45,170 nucleotides of DNA from CG2-30-44-17 sp964344725 (GCA_964344725.1 CAYFOI010000008.1:1-45170), one strand, 5' to 3'; shown: positions 8,215-16,391, counted from the first letter of the stretch. Translations and numbers: made by a program. Notes: generated by a model not told the origin, from the sequence alone.

Positions 8215-9395
8215 GTTAGAATTTTTTCTAGCATTCCTGCCTCTTTTGCATCTTTGATTTCCATTGCAATTCTTTCACCGTAACTTAGAGAGTCGCCGTA
8301 TAGGTATCCTGAGTATGGCGTAAAACCTGTCCCTGGTGATCCTGGGATTCTCATTGAAACGTCGAAAATCACGAACTCTTCCTTCCCTTGTCCTGCTGCG
8401 ACAGCCCCTTGGAGTGCGAATGGACCGATCATTCCAGGAGGGACCGTTTCTTTCATAGTTTTTACAAATTTTTCTCCGATGATGTATGCCTTTTCTACTA
8501 GGGATTCCTTCATCGTGACTGCATAGTGGCCGGTTTCGATCATTGATGGTTTGTAGCCTCCGTTAAGTAGATCTGTTTGGGTTTTTGCATCGAGTCTTAG
8601 GAATCCGTCGAGACTTGTCTGCCTTCTTGTATCTGTCCCCATTAGCTCTAGCTCCCCGTTCACTTCTGAGTAGAAGAAGTTTAAGTTGATTTGAGCTCCG
8701 ATTACGAACTCTTCTATCGTTGCGTTGTCGACGTTGCTTTCCGTTGTTGTACCTGACTCGACCATTTCTTTTGATTTTGCGAAATAGTCATCTGTGCTTG
8801 TAACTACGAAGAAAGCTCTCTCATAGGATCTTGTTGCTTCGTTAGCTTTAATGAGAAGTGGCGCGCCTCCTTCTGCGAAGTGAGCGTCGAGTCTTTTTCT
8901 TGTTTCTTCTGTGTCGATGTTTTCTTCTCCGCCACGTATAATCTTTGGCAGTCTAATTCCAGCTTTTTCCAAGAGATGATATTGGTTCAGTGGCTGGTCT
9001 CTTTCTTCCAGCTTCACACCTTGCCTTAGGCCGAAAATCGGCACCATAAATCTATCTTCGATGTCTGAGAAATCGTTGAAATAAACCCAGAAATATCTAT
9101 TGTGAATGAAGATTGTGTTGAGTTCGCGCAGGTTTTGTTGGACGTCTTCGCGAGTGATGTCTGAGAATTTTGGCACCATAATGATCTCATCAATGCATCC
9201 TTTGTCTCCTCTGGTTTTGTAGTACTGGGCGAAAGTTTTTTCGCGACCCTTTTGGCAAACTGCTACTGTACGGAAGCCATGTTTTTTGGCTCCGCGAGCT
9301 ACGTCGAGAGCGCTGTGGCCTCCGAGGACACCGATTGTAAGATTATTAAGGTCATAACCGCTGAGGATTTCCGCAGCGTCTTTTTGTGTAATCAT
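8211..9395 (-). CDS. purP: PurP-like ATP-grasp ligase, divergent paralogue
   Basis: Homologue of archaeal 5-formaminoimidazole-4-carboxamide ribotide synthetase, which formylates AICAR using formate and ATP. Family features are TIGVLGGHSALDVARGAKKHGF at the N-terminus, VPIFGLRQ, LLEKAGIRLPKI, and the C-terminal FDVSMRIPGSPGTGFTPYSG with GERIAMEIKDA. At 394 residues it is longer than its neighbour. The glycine-rich ATP-grasp loop seen in canonical PurP (KFHGAQGGYGYF in the next gene) is replaced by KANEATRSYERAFF. Its substrate may therefore differ. Two PurP-like groups also coexist in some archaea. It sits 36 nt downstream of purP2. Confidence 0.8.
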   Translation of the reverse strand: MITQKDAAEILSGYDLNNLTIGVLGGHSALDVARGAKKHGFRTVAVCQKGREKTFAQYYKTRGDKGCIDEIIMVPKFSDITREDVQQNLRELNTIFIHNRYFWVYFNDFSDIEDRFMVPIFGLRQGVKLEERDQPLNQYHLLEKAGIRLPKIIRGGEENIDTEETRKRLDAHFAEGGAPLLIKANEATRSYERAFFVVTSTDDYFAKSKEMVESGTTTESNVDNATIEEFVIGAQINLNFFYSEVNGELELMGTDTRRQTSLDGFLRLDAKTQTDLLNGGYKPSMIETGHYAVTMKESLVEKAYIIGEKFVKTMKETVPPGMIGPFALQGAVAAGQGKEEFVIFDVSMRIPGSPGTGFTPYSGYLYGDSLSYGERIAMEIKDAKEAGMLEKILT

Positions 9396-9431
9396 GTTTT
9401 TAGGATTTTAGGATTGGAGGATTTTAGGATA
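9396..9431 (-). repeat. Octad leader array (CCTAAAAT)n
   Basis: On the minus strand, units CCTAAAAT, CCTCCAAT, CCTAAAAT and CCTAAAAAC lead directly to the purP1 ATG. Nearly the same units precede purH, 6 kb away. Confidence 0.7.
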
Positions 9432-10451
9432 TCAGCCTAAAATTTCTTCTAAGCGATCAGATTCTATCGCAGTTTTGATCTCCCTTGCAATTCTTCTTCC
9501 TGTGCTCATTGGGACATCATACTTGAACCAGGTGTAAGGCGTACCGTTTATGTATGGATTTGTTCCTGCGACGATTCTTGCTGATATTTCAAAAACATAG
9601 AAGTTGAGCTTAGGGTCTAAGATTGCCTCTAGACAGAATGGGCCATAGAGACCTTTTGGTACTAAATCTTTTGATTTTTTAACTACGTTTTCACCCATTT
9701 CAAAAATTTGTGGAAGAAGCGATTCTCTTATTACAACAGGTATGTTCCCTGTGATTGTATAAGATGTTTCGATCCCCGCGTCGAGCTGATCTTTGGCTGC
9801 AATACGTCCAATTGAATCGGCATTTGATTCGTATCTTTTGTCGAAACTCATTACTTCTAGCTCTCCTGTTAAATTTGAATAGAAATAATGCGTATAGACC
9901 GGGACTCCGACTATGTATTCTTGAATTGCGTAGTCTTCTTGCCCAGGATGTTCTTTCATTTTCTCGTAAAATTCTTCTGGTGATTTTGCAATGAAGTATC
10001 CATACCCTCCTTGTGCTCCATGGAATTTTACAATTACTGGGCGATCTATGTCGTCTCCGGATTCGAAGATTTTTGGCAATTTGAGCCCAGAATCAAGAAG
10101 CCAATCACGTTCTTTAGTCCTGTCTGATTCCCACTCAAGAATCCCCTTGTCCCCATAGTGCATAACGCGGACTTCTTTCATCCGTTCTGGCCCGATGTAA
10201 CTCACGAATGAACCGTGTGGGATTATTATTGCATTTTTAGCGATAAGTTCGTCTTCGATTTTGAAAAAGCCATCTTTAAAATCTTCTACCTCGATAATCT
10301 CGTCTGCAACGCCATAGCTTTCGTAAGGTTTGGTTCTGCCTTTTTGGCAGATGCATATTGCTTTCATGCCTTCGTCTTTTGCACCTTTTAGTATCTGAAG
10401 GGCACTATGACTTCCTAGGGTTGCTATTGCATAGTCTTGTGTGTTTGCCAT
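9432..10451 (-). CDS. purP: PurP, formate-dependent AICAR formyltransferase (FAICAR synthetase)
   Basis: Canonical archaeal-type PurP of 339 residues: IATLGSHSALQILKGAKDEGM, AIIIPHGSFVSYIG, VKFHGAQGGYGYFIAKS (ATP-grasp loop), YGPFCLEAI, FEISARIVAGTNPYINGTPYTW and STGRRIAREIKTA. In archaea it makes FAICAR from AICAR, formate and ATP, the step before IMP cyclization. This genome also carries a complete purH, so the step looks redundant. A 13-bp perfect inverted repeat ends 3 nt before its ATG and may control it. Confidence 0.87.
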   Translation of the reverse strand: MANTQDYAIATLGSHSALQILKGAKDEGMKAICICQKGRTKPYESYGVADEIIEVEDFKDGFFKIEDELIAKNAIIIPHGSFVSYIGPERMKEVRVMHYGDKGILEWESDRTKERDWLLDSGLKLPKIFESGDDIDRPVIVKFHGAQGGYGYFIAKSPEEFYEKMKEHPGQEDYAIQEYIVGVPVYTHYFYSNLTGELEVMSFDKRYESNADSIGRIAAKDQLDAGIETSYTITGNIPVVIRESLLPQIFEMGENVVKKSKDLVPKGLYGPFCLEAILDPKLNFYVFEISARIVAGTNPYINGTPYTWFKYDVPMSTGRRIAREIKTAIESDRLEEILG

Positions 10452-10454
10452 AAA

Positions 10455-10488
10455 TAAACTCCACTAAGATATATTTTAGTGGAGTTTA
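10455..10488 (-). promoter_or_regulatory. 13-bp perfect inverted repeat at the purP2 start
   Basis: TAAACTCCACTAA and TTAGTGGAGTTTA flank an 8-nt loop (GATATATT). The element ends 3 nt before the purP2 start and begins 30 nt after the stop of the upstream membrane-protein gene. It could be a terminator for that gene, an RNA hairpin over the purP2 start, or an operator. On the minus strand only a short T/A run follows, so it is not a classical terminator. Confidence 0.6.
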
Positions 10489-10518
10489 TCAGGTTTTTTG
10501 TAGATTTGTCTAGTTTTT

Positions 10519-11250
10519 CTAGTACGGAAGTGTTCTACTTCCAGGAACGCCGTATCCTGTCCCCGCGTTATCTGTTTCGAAGTATTCGTTCTCCCCATCG
10601 GCATCGTTATGACTCCAGGTGTATGTATTTCCACTTAAGTCGGATGCACACGCTTGCGTAATATAAACTTTCTTTTCATCGTCTGCTTCTCCTGACCAAT
10701 CTATTCCGTCTTTTACTATTCCGCTCAAGAAAAATACCTGGGTATCACCTGTTGACATCCCATAATCACCTGGGAATTCACTTAAAGTTGCTGAATCTGC
10801 TTCGTAATATATGCCATCATCAATCTGTGTAGCAAAACCAGCATCTCCTGATGTTACGTTTAGCCTTATATCATCAAAAACTTCAGACAGGTCGTAGAGG
10901 CCTTTACTATAATCCAGCAATTGAAATTTGAGCATTTCGGATTCGCATAGGTCGCCATCGTCAGTAACTGTAATTTGCCATGACCCCAAGCTGTCATATC
11001 CATCATGGGAATATGTCACATATCCGGTATCTGTTTTTACTTCCAACAAAACAGCTATAGATCCTTCTATACTTACGTCGAGAATTGGTTCGTCGACTGC
11101 TTTTTGCCAATTATCTGTGGATTGGTTAAGAGGACCATTCTTGAAATTGAATGACCCTAGGTAATTGGTTGTAGATCCGATTACAACTACACCTAAAAGC
11201 AAGACCACTATTATTCCTAGCAGCCATTTTGTTGTGTGTTTTTTGCCCAT
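10519..11250 (-). CDS. Membrane-anchored extracellular hypothetical protein
   Basis: 243 residues with the ATG chosen at 11250, because CTATAACCCCAAAAAC directly precedes it and matches the leader motif of lemA; an upstream TTG would add 7 residues. One N-terminal transmembrane segment (WLLGIIVVLLLGVVVIG, about residues 9-25) is followed by an acidic extracellular region rich in Asp, Gly, Ser and Tyr. Two Cys (in DLCESEM and TQACASDL) could pair. No known domain was recognised. Confidence 0.7.
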   Translation of the reverse strand: MGKKHTTKWLLGIIVVLLLGVVVIGSTTNYLGSFNFKNGPLNQSTDNWQKAVDEPILDVSIEGSIAVLLEVKTDTGYVTYSHDGYDSLGSWQITVTDDGDLCESEMLKFQLLDYSKGLYDLSEVFDDIRLNVTSGDAGFATQIDDGIYYEADSATLSEFPGDYGMSTGDTQVFFLSGIVKDGIDWSGEADDEKKVYITQACASDLSGNTYTWSHNDADGENEYFETDNAGTGYGVPGSRTLPY

Positions 11251-11328
11251 GTTTTTGGGGTTATAGAACAATTTGTTTTTTATTCTTGTTTAAAGTTTAA
11301 CAAATTCATTTCACTTCTCAAGATCTTA

Positions 11329-11517
11329 TTAATAATTATCTGATTCACATCCCCATATCGGTCCTTCGTAATCATTCGGTACAAAATAATCTACTGGGCT
11401 ACATCCCCACTTTTTTTCGCATTCATCCCAATCTGTTATCGAAGAACAAGAAGGGCTGCAACCCGAAATTGAGAGTAGACAGTAGGCTGTAAAAAGTAGA
11501 ATGGTTAGTTTTTTCAT
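11329..11517 (-). CDS. Small cysteine-rich lipoprotein
   Basis: 62-residue precursor with a lipobox, LLSISGC, at residues 15-20 (approximately). The mature part of about 43 residues has five further Cys, suggesting disulfides. The signal-peptide codons contain the sequence CCTACTGTCTACTCTC (minus strand), similar to the heptad array before korA, so part of the signal peptide may derive from that repeat. It starts 1 nt after the stop of htpX. No function recognised. Confidence 0.6.
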   Translation of the reverse strand: MKKLTILLFTAYCLLSISGCSPSCSSITDWDECEKKWGCSPVDYFVPNDYEGPIWGCESDNY

Positions 11518-11518
11518 C

Positions 11519-12409
11519 TTATGTCATTTCTCTTAAGATTTTCACCCGTTCTTCTATTGGAGGATGTGTTGAGAACCATTTTGAAACAAATCCTTTTTTG
11601 AGTGGGTTTGAAATAAACAAGTGTGCCGCACCTTTGCTCGCTTGTGCTACTTCCGAATGGCCTGATATTTTTTCTAGCGCGCTGGCAAGAGCGTGTGGAT
11701 TTCGAGTTAGGAGTGCTCCGCTAGCATCTGCCAAGTATTCTCTTTTTCTGGAAATTGCTAGTTGTATAAAAACTGCTACTAGAGGTGCAACTATAGCAAG
11801 TGCTATCGCTATGAGAATTAGAACTAATTGAACGCGTCCATCCTTACGGCCACCACCTCTAGCGTGTATCGTGAATCTCAGAAACAAGTCTGATAAGATC
11901 GTTATAGCTCCAACCAAAGCTACAACTAGCATCGCAAGCCTGATGTCGTAATTACCTATGTGTGAAAGTTCATGAGCTATTACTCCCTCTAGTTCGTTTT
12001 TTTCAAGTTTTTCTATAATTCCACGAGTCAGTGCAATTGCTGAATGTTCTGGGTCTCTACCAGTTGCAAAAGCGTTAAGAGCTTGACTATCTATTATGTA
12101 AATCTCTGGAGTTGTAAGTCCACCTGCAATGCAAAGATTTTCTACCATGTTATAAATCTGCGGTAGATTCTTGCGATCTATTTTTTTAGCTCCAGATGTC
12201 GCCAAAGCTATTTTGCTCCCAAAAAAATACCCAATAAGCCCATAAATAACTGCGATTACACCTGCTAGTCCCAAGCCTCCGATGCCTCCACCTCTGGCCG
12301 TTGATTCCCCAATTATGAAACCAAACAACATCAAAAATGCCACGAAAAACACTAGCAAAAGTATAGATTTGAATTTGTTTTTTGAGATCTCGGTGTATAC
12401 GAATGCCAT
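11519..12409 (-). CDS. htpX: Membrane zinc metalloprotease HtpX (M48B)
   Basis: Membrane-protein quality-control protease of 296 residues. Zinc motif HELSH at residues 146-150 lies in GVIAHELSHIGNYDIR; the third ligand is expected in KREYLADASGA. Two hydrophobic segments precede it (about 15-35 and 45-65) and two follow (about 158-178 and 190-218). Unlike E. coli HtpX, it lies directly downstream of lemA, a pairing common in bacteria. Confidence 0.92.
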   Translation of the reverse strand: MAFVYTEISKNKFKSILLLVFFVAFLMLFGFIIGESTARGGGIGGLGLAGVIAVIYGLIGYFFGSKIALATSGAKKIDRKNLPQIYNMVENLCIAGGLTTPEIYIIDSQALNAFATGRDPEHSAIALTRGIIEKLEKNELEGVIAHELSHIGNYDIRLAMLVVALVGAITILSDLFLRFTIHARGGGRKDGRVQLVLILIAIALAIVAPLVAVFIQLAISRKREYLADASGALLTRNPHALASALEKISGHSEVAQASKGAAHLFISNPLKKGFVSKWFSTHPPIEERVKILREMT

Positions 12410-12417
12410 AGGTAGTG

Positions 12418-12468
12418 GTAGTACGTAGTTGTAGTCCGTAGTACTTAGTGTTTCGCTTTGCGAAACAT
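12418..12468. repeat. 51-bp intergenic repeat with hairpin, copy 1
   Basis: Starts GTAGTACGTAGTTGTAGT and ends in a TGTTTCGC-TTT-GCGAAACA hairpin. A second copy at 18269-18320 differs at two positions and in the loop. On the minus strand, the hairpin comes first, then ACTAC units leading to the htpX start. Confidence 0.8.
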
Positions 12469-12475
12469 ACTAACT

Positions 12476-13075
12476 CTAGGATTTCTTTTTCTTATCTTGT
12501 TCTTCCTCCTTCTCCGAGAAGTCAACTTTCACATTTTTTCTCTCTTCTTCGTCTTCGATTTCGAAGAACTCTCGTTTTTCAAAATGGAACATTCCAGCAA
12601 TTATGTTTTTAGGGAAAACTTGAATTGCTGTGTTGAAATCACGAACCGTACCGTTATAAAAACGCCTTGATGCTTGGATTTTGTCTTCTGTGTCAGCAAG
12701 TTGTTGCTGGAGATCTAAGAAATTCTGATTTGCCTGGAGTTTTGGATAGTTCTCAGCTACTGCAAAGAGAGATTTGAGTGCGCCTGCAAGCATGTTTTCT
12801 GTTTGTGCCTGTTCTCCTGGGGTTCCGTTGTTATTCATCGCTGCCGTTCTAGCTTTTGTGACGTTTTCAAAAGTTTCCTTTTCGTGTTTTGCATAACCTT
12901 TGACGGTTTCTACAAGGTTTGGGATGAGGTTGTAGCGTCTCTTTAATTGGACATCAATGTCTGACCAGCCTTCTTCACATCTGACTCGTTTTTTTATAAG
13001 TCCGTTGTAGACGCCAATCACGTAAAACAAAATCACCGCGGCTACTGCTATTAGAACAATTAGTCCTACTTCCAT
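12476..13075 (-). CDS. lemA: LemA family protein
   Basis: 199 residues with the ATG chosen at 13075, preceded by TTTAACCCCAAAAACC and a good promoter; a longer open frame upstream lacks support. One N-terminal transmembrane helix (VGLIVLIAVAAVILFYVIGVYNG) is followed by the LemA signature (KKRVRCEEGWSDIDVQLKRR, LIPNLVETVKGYAKHEKE) and long helices. The C-terminus is highly charged, with Lys and Glu runs. The function of LemA is unsettled; with HtpX it is usually linked to envelope or protein quality control. Confidence 0.9.
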   Translation of the reverse strand: MEVGLIVLIAVAAVILFYVIGVYNGLIKKRVRCEEGWSDIDVQLKRRYNLIPNLVETVKGYAKHEKETFENVTKARTAAMNNNGTPGEQAQTENMLAGALKSLFAVAENYPKLQANQNFLDLQQQLADTEDKIQASRRFYNGTVRDFNTAIQVFPKNIIAGMFHFEKREFFEIEDEEERKNVKVDFSEKEEEQDKKKKS

Positions 13076-13106
13076 GGTTTTTGGGGTTAAAGTTTTTCCA
13101 GATAAG

Positions 13107-13135
13107 ATTCTACGCCCAACCAAGGATGATTGCAA
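13107..13135 (-). promoter_or_regulatory. lemA promoter
   Basis: On the minus strand, TTGCAA (13130-13135), a 17 nt spacer and TAGAAT (13107-13112). The transcript would carry a leader of about 25 nt containing TTTAACCCC 7 nt before the ATG. The rest of the gap to uppP (up to 13231) shows no gene. Confidence 0.55.
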
Positions 13136-13231
13136 TATAGTAGCGAGCGAGACGATCTGTAGCGTGGAGAAGGCGGAACGCTCTTTCCATAGCGAAAGAT
13201 GATTTGTGGACTTTGGGAGCGGATATTTTTC

Positions 13232-13993
13232 TTAAAGAATCAAGTCGAGTCCTATTGCAATAAGCCCTATTGCGAACAGATAGTATGCGAAAGGTCTTAG
13301 TGTGTTTTTCTTGAAGAAATGCATTAGGAATTTGATCGCAAAATAGCTAGCGATGGCTGAAGCTAGAAACCCTGCTACTAATGAGCTTGTTTTTACATCT
13401 ATGGACTCGACATCTAGTGCTGTAAGCAAACCTGCGCCTGCGATTGCTATTGATCCAAGTAGAAATGAAAATTCTGCAGCCTTTACTCTTTCTATGCCGG
13501 TTAAGACACCTGTTGCGATTGTTGATCCTGATCGAGATACGCCTGGGATTAGCGCGAACATTTGGGATATCCCTATTAGGACTGCATGTTTAGTTTGCAG
13601 CTTGTAGCTTGTAGCTTGTAGCTTTAATTTTTCAGCTAACAAGAAGTATCCTCCGGTAATTATCATCACTATCCCGACTGCCAAAGTACCACGGAATATT
13701 TGATCTATATAATCCTCAAGAGTAAATCCTGCTATAACTGCTGGCACAGTTCCTATCAAGAGGAGCCATATGTACTTGTGGTCCTTGGTTAGGATTTCTA
13801 AGATTGTTTTGCGGAAATATATGAGTATTGCGAGCAAAGATCCAACGTGGAGTGCGACGTCGAAGCTTTTTAGCGTTTCCACTTCGAGATTTAGTGCTGT
13901 TTCGGCTAATACTAGATGTCCCGATGACGAAATCGGGAGGAATTCTGTGATCCCCTGGATAATGCCTAGAAATATAGCTTGTAGGATTGTCAT
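13232..13993 (-). CDS. uppP: Undecaprenyl-diphosphatase UppP (BacA)
   Basis: Integral membrane enzyme that recycles undecaprenyl pyrophosphate for cell-wall synthesis. 253 residues, with the active-site motifs QGITEFLPISSSGHL near the N-terminus and LIPGVSRSGSTI in the middle, and multiple transmembrane helices. Between them, in a hydrophilic loop at about residues 121-133, lies LKLQATSYKLQTK, encoded by four 7-nt repeats (AGCTACA type) identical to those in nearby leaders. This is an in-frame repeat insertion; the loop position suggests it is tolerated. Confidence 0.93.
   Translation of the reverse strand: MTILQAIFLGIIQGITEFLPISSSGHLVLAETALNLEVETLKSFDVALHVGSLLAILIYFRKTILEILTKDHKYIWLLLIGTVPAVIAGFTLEDYIDQIFRGTLAVGIVMIITGGYFLLAEKLKLQATSYKLQTKHAVLIGISQMFALIPGVSRSGSTIATGVLTGIERVKAAEFSFLLGSIAIAGAGLLTALDVESIDVKTSSLVAGFLASAIASYFAIKFLMHFFKKNTLRPFAYYLFAIGLIAIGLDLIL
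13596..13623 (-). repeat. Intragenic heptad repeat inside uppP
   Basis: Four tandem heptads, on the plus strand TGCAGCT then TGTAGCT three times. On the coding strand they read AGCTACA and give LQATSYK-type peptide. Seven is not a multiple of three, so the unit codes differently in each frame; 28 nt plus flanking bases keep uppP open. Confidence 0.85.
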
Positions 13994-13996
13994 GAT

Positions 13997-14023
13997 ATTA
14001 GCTGGTAGCTTGTAGCTTTTTAG
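13997..14023 (-). repeat. Heptad leader array before uppP
   Basis: On the minus strand, AAGCTACA, AGCTACC and AGCTAAT run into ATC and the uppP ATG. It is the same family as the repeat inside uppP. Confidence 0.65.
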
Positions 14024-14060
14024 TTTTTTGCTGATGCGGGTTGGGGCGTGCTTCCTCAGC

Positions 14061-15656
14061 CTAGTGCTTGAATGATCTCACTCCGGTTGTCACCATTGCA
14101 AGTCCAAGCTCATCAGCTCTTTTGCATACTTCTTCGTCGCGGATCGACCCTCCTGGCTGAATTACCGCTGTTACTCCAGCTTTTTCCGCTTCTTCAACTC
14201 CATCAGGGAATGGGAAGAAGGCGTCTGAAGCTAGGACTGATCCTTTGATCCGTTCTCCACCTTTGTAAGTTGCAATATGAACTGCATCTACACGTGACAT
14301 TTGGCCCGCACCAATACCTGTTGTGACTTCTACTTCTTCTCCTGTTTCTTCGTCTTTTACGAGTTTTGCGAAAACAACTGAGTTCGATTTGACGTGTTTA
14401 ACTACATTGCGTGCGAACAGCATTGCGCGGATTTCTTCCTCTGTTGGTTCTTTTTTTGTTACGGTTTTGAGGTCGTCTGCTGTGATAACTTTCTGATCTG
14501 CATTTTGGACTAGGATGCCTCCGGAAACTGTTTTGATATCACGTTCGACTGGGTTAATTCTTAGCTCTCCTGTCTCGAGGAGTCTTAGGTTTTTTCTCTT
14601 TTTAAAAATTGCTAGTGATTCCTTATCGAAAGATGGTGCGACTATGAGTTCTACAAAGAGTTTGTTGTCACGGATGTACTCTGCGATTTCTTTTGTACAT
14701 CCGCGGTTTAGGGCAATTACACAACCAAAGGCTGACATTGGATCAACTTCATGCGCTGTCTTAAAAGCTGTTGTGATTGTGTCTGCGCTAACAACTCCGC
14801 AAGGGTTGGTGTGCTTGATAACTGCTGCCGTTGGACGCTCGAAATCTTTTACAAGTTCTAGAGCTCCATCTGCATCTACTATGTTATTGAATGATAGTTC
14901 TTTGCCTTGTAATTGAGTTGCGTTTGTTACGTTTGGATAATGGTTGTTTGGATTGCGGAAGAAAGCTGCCTTTTGGTGTGGATTTTCCCCGTATCTTAGG
15001 CTTTGGACTTTTTCGTAGTGAAGATCTAACAGCTCTACGTCTCCTCCGTGATTTTTCAAATAATCTGTGATTGTTTTGTCGTAGTTTGCAGTTTTTTCAA
15101 AAACTTTCACGGCTAAAGCTCTTCGCATATCGAAAGAAAGTCCTCCGTTACTTTTTAGTGAGTCGATCACCATTTGATAGTCATTGATTGCCGTTAATGC
15201 TGCGACGTATTTGAAATTTTTTGCAGCGCTACGAAGCATGGATGGGCCTCCAATATCTATTTGTTCAATAGCTTCCTCTTCTGCCACATCGTCCTTTGCG
15301 ATTGTTTTTTTGAAAGGATAGAGATTGATGACAACCATATCTATCATTTTGATTTGGTTTTCTTCGGCTTGCTTCATGTGCTCTTCTGATTCACGAACTG
15401 CGAGTAGACCGCCGTGGATCATTGGGTGCAAAGTTTTGACTCTGCCCTCCATGATCTCTGGGGATCCCGTGTAATCAGAAACTTCTGTGACTTTGATACC
15501 AGCTTCTTGGAGTGTGCGAGCTGTTCCTCCTGTTGAGAGGATTTCTGTACCGTGTTCTTCGAGAGCTTTGGCAAGTTCTACGATCCCAGTTTTGTCTGAG
15601 ACGCTAATGAGTGCTCGTTTTATTGGCATAAGTCCTTCGGTGCTTTCGGGGTTCAT
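14061..15656 (-). CDS. purH: Bifunctional AICAR formyltransferase/IMP cyclohydrolase
   Basis: Last two steps of purine synthesis, making IMP from AICAR with 10-formyl-THF. 531 residues, full length. The N-terminal IMP cyclohydrolase (MGS-like) domain shows ALISVSDKTGI, STGGTARTL and GRVKTLHPMIHGG. The C-terminal transformylase has the catalytic Lys-His in AAVIKHTNPCGV, then MSAFGCVIALN, GIGAGQMSRVDA and SDAFFPFPDGV. Because this enzyme already formylates AICAR, the two PurP genes nearby are either redundant or specialised. The leader is a CCTAAAAT array. An ATG at codon 10 is an alternative start. Confidence 0.95.
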   Translation of the reverse strand: MNPESTEGLMPIKRALISVSDKTGIVELAKALEEHGTEILSTGGTARTLQEAGIKVTEVSDYTGSPEIMEGRVKTLHPMIHGGLLAVRESEEHMKQAEENQIKMIDMVVINLYPFKKTIAKDDVAEEEAIEQIDIGGPSMLRSAAKNFKYVAALTAINDYQMVIDSLKSNGGLSFDMRRALAVKVFEKTANYDKTITDYLKNHGGDVELLDLHYEKVQSLRYGENPHQKAAFFRNPNNHYPNVTNATQLQGKELSFNNIVDADGALELVKDFERPTAAVIKHTNPCGVVSADTITTAFKTAHEVDPMSAFGCVIALNRGCTKEIAEYIRDNKLFVELIVAPSFDKESLAIFKKRKNLRLLETGELRINPVERDIKTVSGGILVQNADQKVITADDLKTVTKKEPTEEEIRAMLFARNVVKHVKSNSVVFAKLVKDEETGEEVEVTTGIGAGQMSRVDAVHIATYKGGERIKGSVLASDAFFPFPDGVEEAEKAGVTAVIQPGGSIRDEEVCKRADELGLAMVTTGVRSFKH

Positions 15657-15697
15657 TTTTTTGTAGGATTATAGGATTTTAGGATTGGAGGATATTA
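15657..15697 (-). repeat. Octad leader array before purH
   Basis: On the minus strand, CCTCCAAT, CCTAAAAT, CCTATAAT and CCTACAAAAA lead into the purH ATG. It closely matches the array before purP1, so two purine genes share a leader type. Confidence 0.7.
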
Positions 15698-15746
15698 GTG
15701 ATGGAGCGCTTTTTTGTATTCCGCTTTGCGGAGTGATTATTTTTAT

Positions 15747-15776
15747 TGTGGGCCTGTGCACCTTCGGTGCGGCCTG
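15747..15776. repeat. GGCCTGT hairpin element, copy 1
   Basis: A GCACC-TTC-GGTGC hairpin between direct repeats GGCCTGT. A second copy is at 35199-35226. A separate small hairpin (TTCCGC-TTT-GCGGAG) lies just before it. Positions are accurate to within a few bases. No T-run follows on either strand. Confidence 0.65.
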
Positions 15777-15818
15777 TTCGCGCGCATTATTAGTTATTAA
15801 CTATTAGTTCCTAGTTAT

Positions 15819-16073
15819 TTAAGGTAAATCTAGTCCGCCTTTGCTCCATGGGTTGCAGCGTAAAACACGCCAAGCCGCTTTCCATCCACCTTTTATAAGC
15901 CCATATCTTTTTATGGCCATTTTTGAATAGTCGGAGCAGCTTGGTCTGTATCGGCAAAAACCTCCTTTGAAAATATGCTTTAGCGGCCCGTGGTCTGGAG
16001 ATATTGTAGCCTGATACAGGCTGATCAAAGCCACGGCGAAATTGCGCGGGAGATGTAATATTTGTCGCCACAT
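15819..16073 (-). CDS. yidD: Membrane protein insertion efficiency factor YidD
   Basis: 84 residues from the ATG at 16073; an upstream TTG would add three. An amphipathic N-terminus (VALISLYQATISPDHG) is followed by the family signature CRYRPSCSDYSKMAIKRYG and the end KGGWKAAWRVLRCNPWSKGG. The protein assists YidC-dependent membrane insertion at the inner face of the membrane. The leader contains TCTAACCC. Confidence 0.92.
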   Translation of the reverse strand: MWRQILHLPRNFAVALISLYQATISPDHGPLKHIFKGGFCRYRPSCSDYSKMAIKRYGLIKGGWKAAWRVLRCNPWSKGGLDLP

Positions 16074-16115
16074 TTGAGACAAAGAGGGTTAGACCGACGC
16101 GTATATTAGTCCAAA

Positions 16116-16391
16116 TTATTCGTCTTGGGAAGCCTTTTTGTCTAATTCTGCTAAATATGCACTTTCTTCCATAACATATAGGCCATATCCAGTCAGATAC
16201 ATTCTATAAGCATTTTTCCAAACCTCATCCAAAGATCCATCCCGAATCAAACAGACTCTCCTATCATTCGATATTACCACCCCTAAAACACCTGGTATAG
16301 TGCACATCCTCCCTTCTAGATCATTTGTAAATGGATCTTCACTTGAAGGTGCGAATTCTATCGTATCTGGACCACCCCTAGGTGCTATCAT
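16116..16391 (-). CDS. Hypothetical protein
   Basis: 91 residues, soluble, no recognised domain. It has a mixed alpha/beta look with GVLGVVISNDRRVCLIRDGS as a possible beta hairpin and a charged C-terminus. The leader GAAACCA directly precedes the ATG. Same strand as its neighbours, 58 nt after the next upstream gene. Confidence 0.5.
   Translation of the reverse strand: MIAPRGGPDTIEFAPSSEDPFTNDLEGRMCTIPGVLGVVISNDRRVCLIRDGSLDEVWKNAYRMYLTGYGLYVMEESAYLAELDKKASQDE

Noticed and set aside
13136..13231. Possible tRNA or small RNA between lemA and uppP.
   Set aside because: No cloverleaf, anticodon arm or CCA-like end could be built; nothing else supports an RNA gene.
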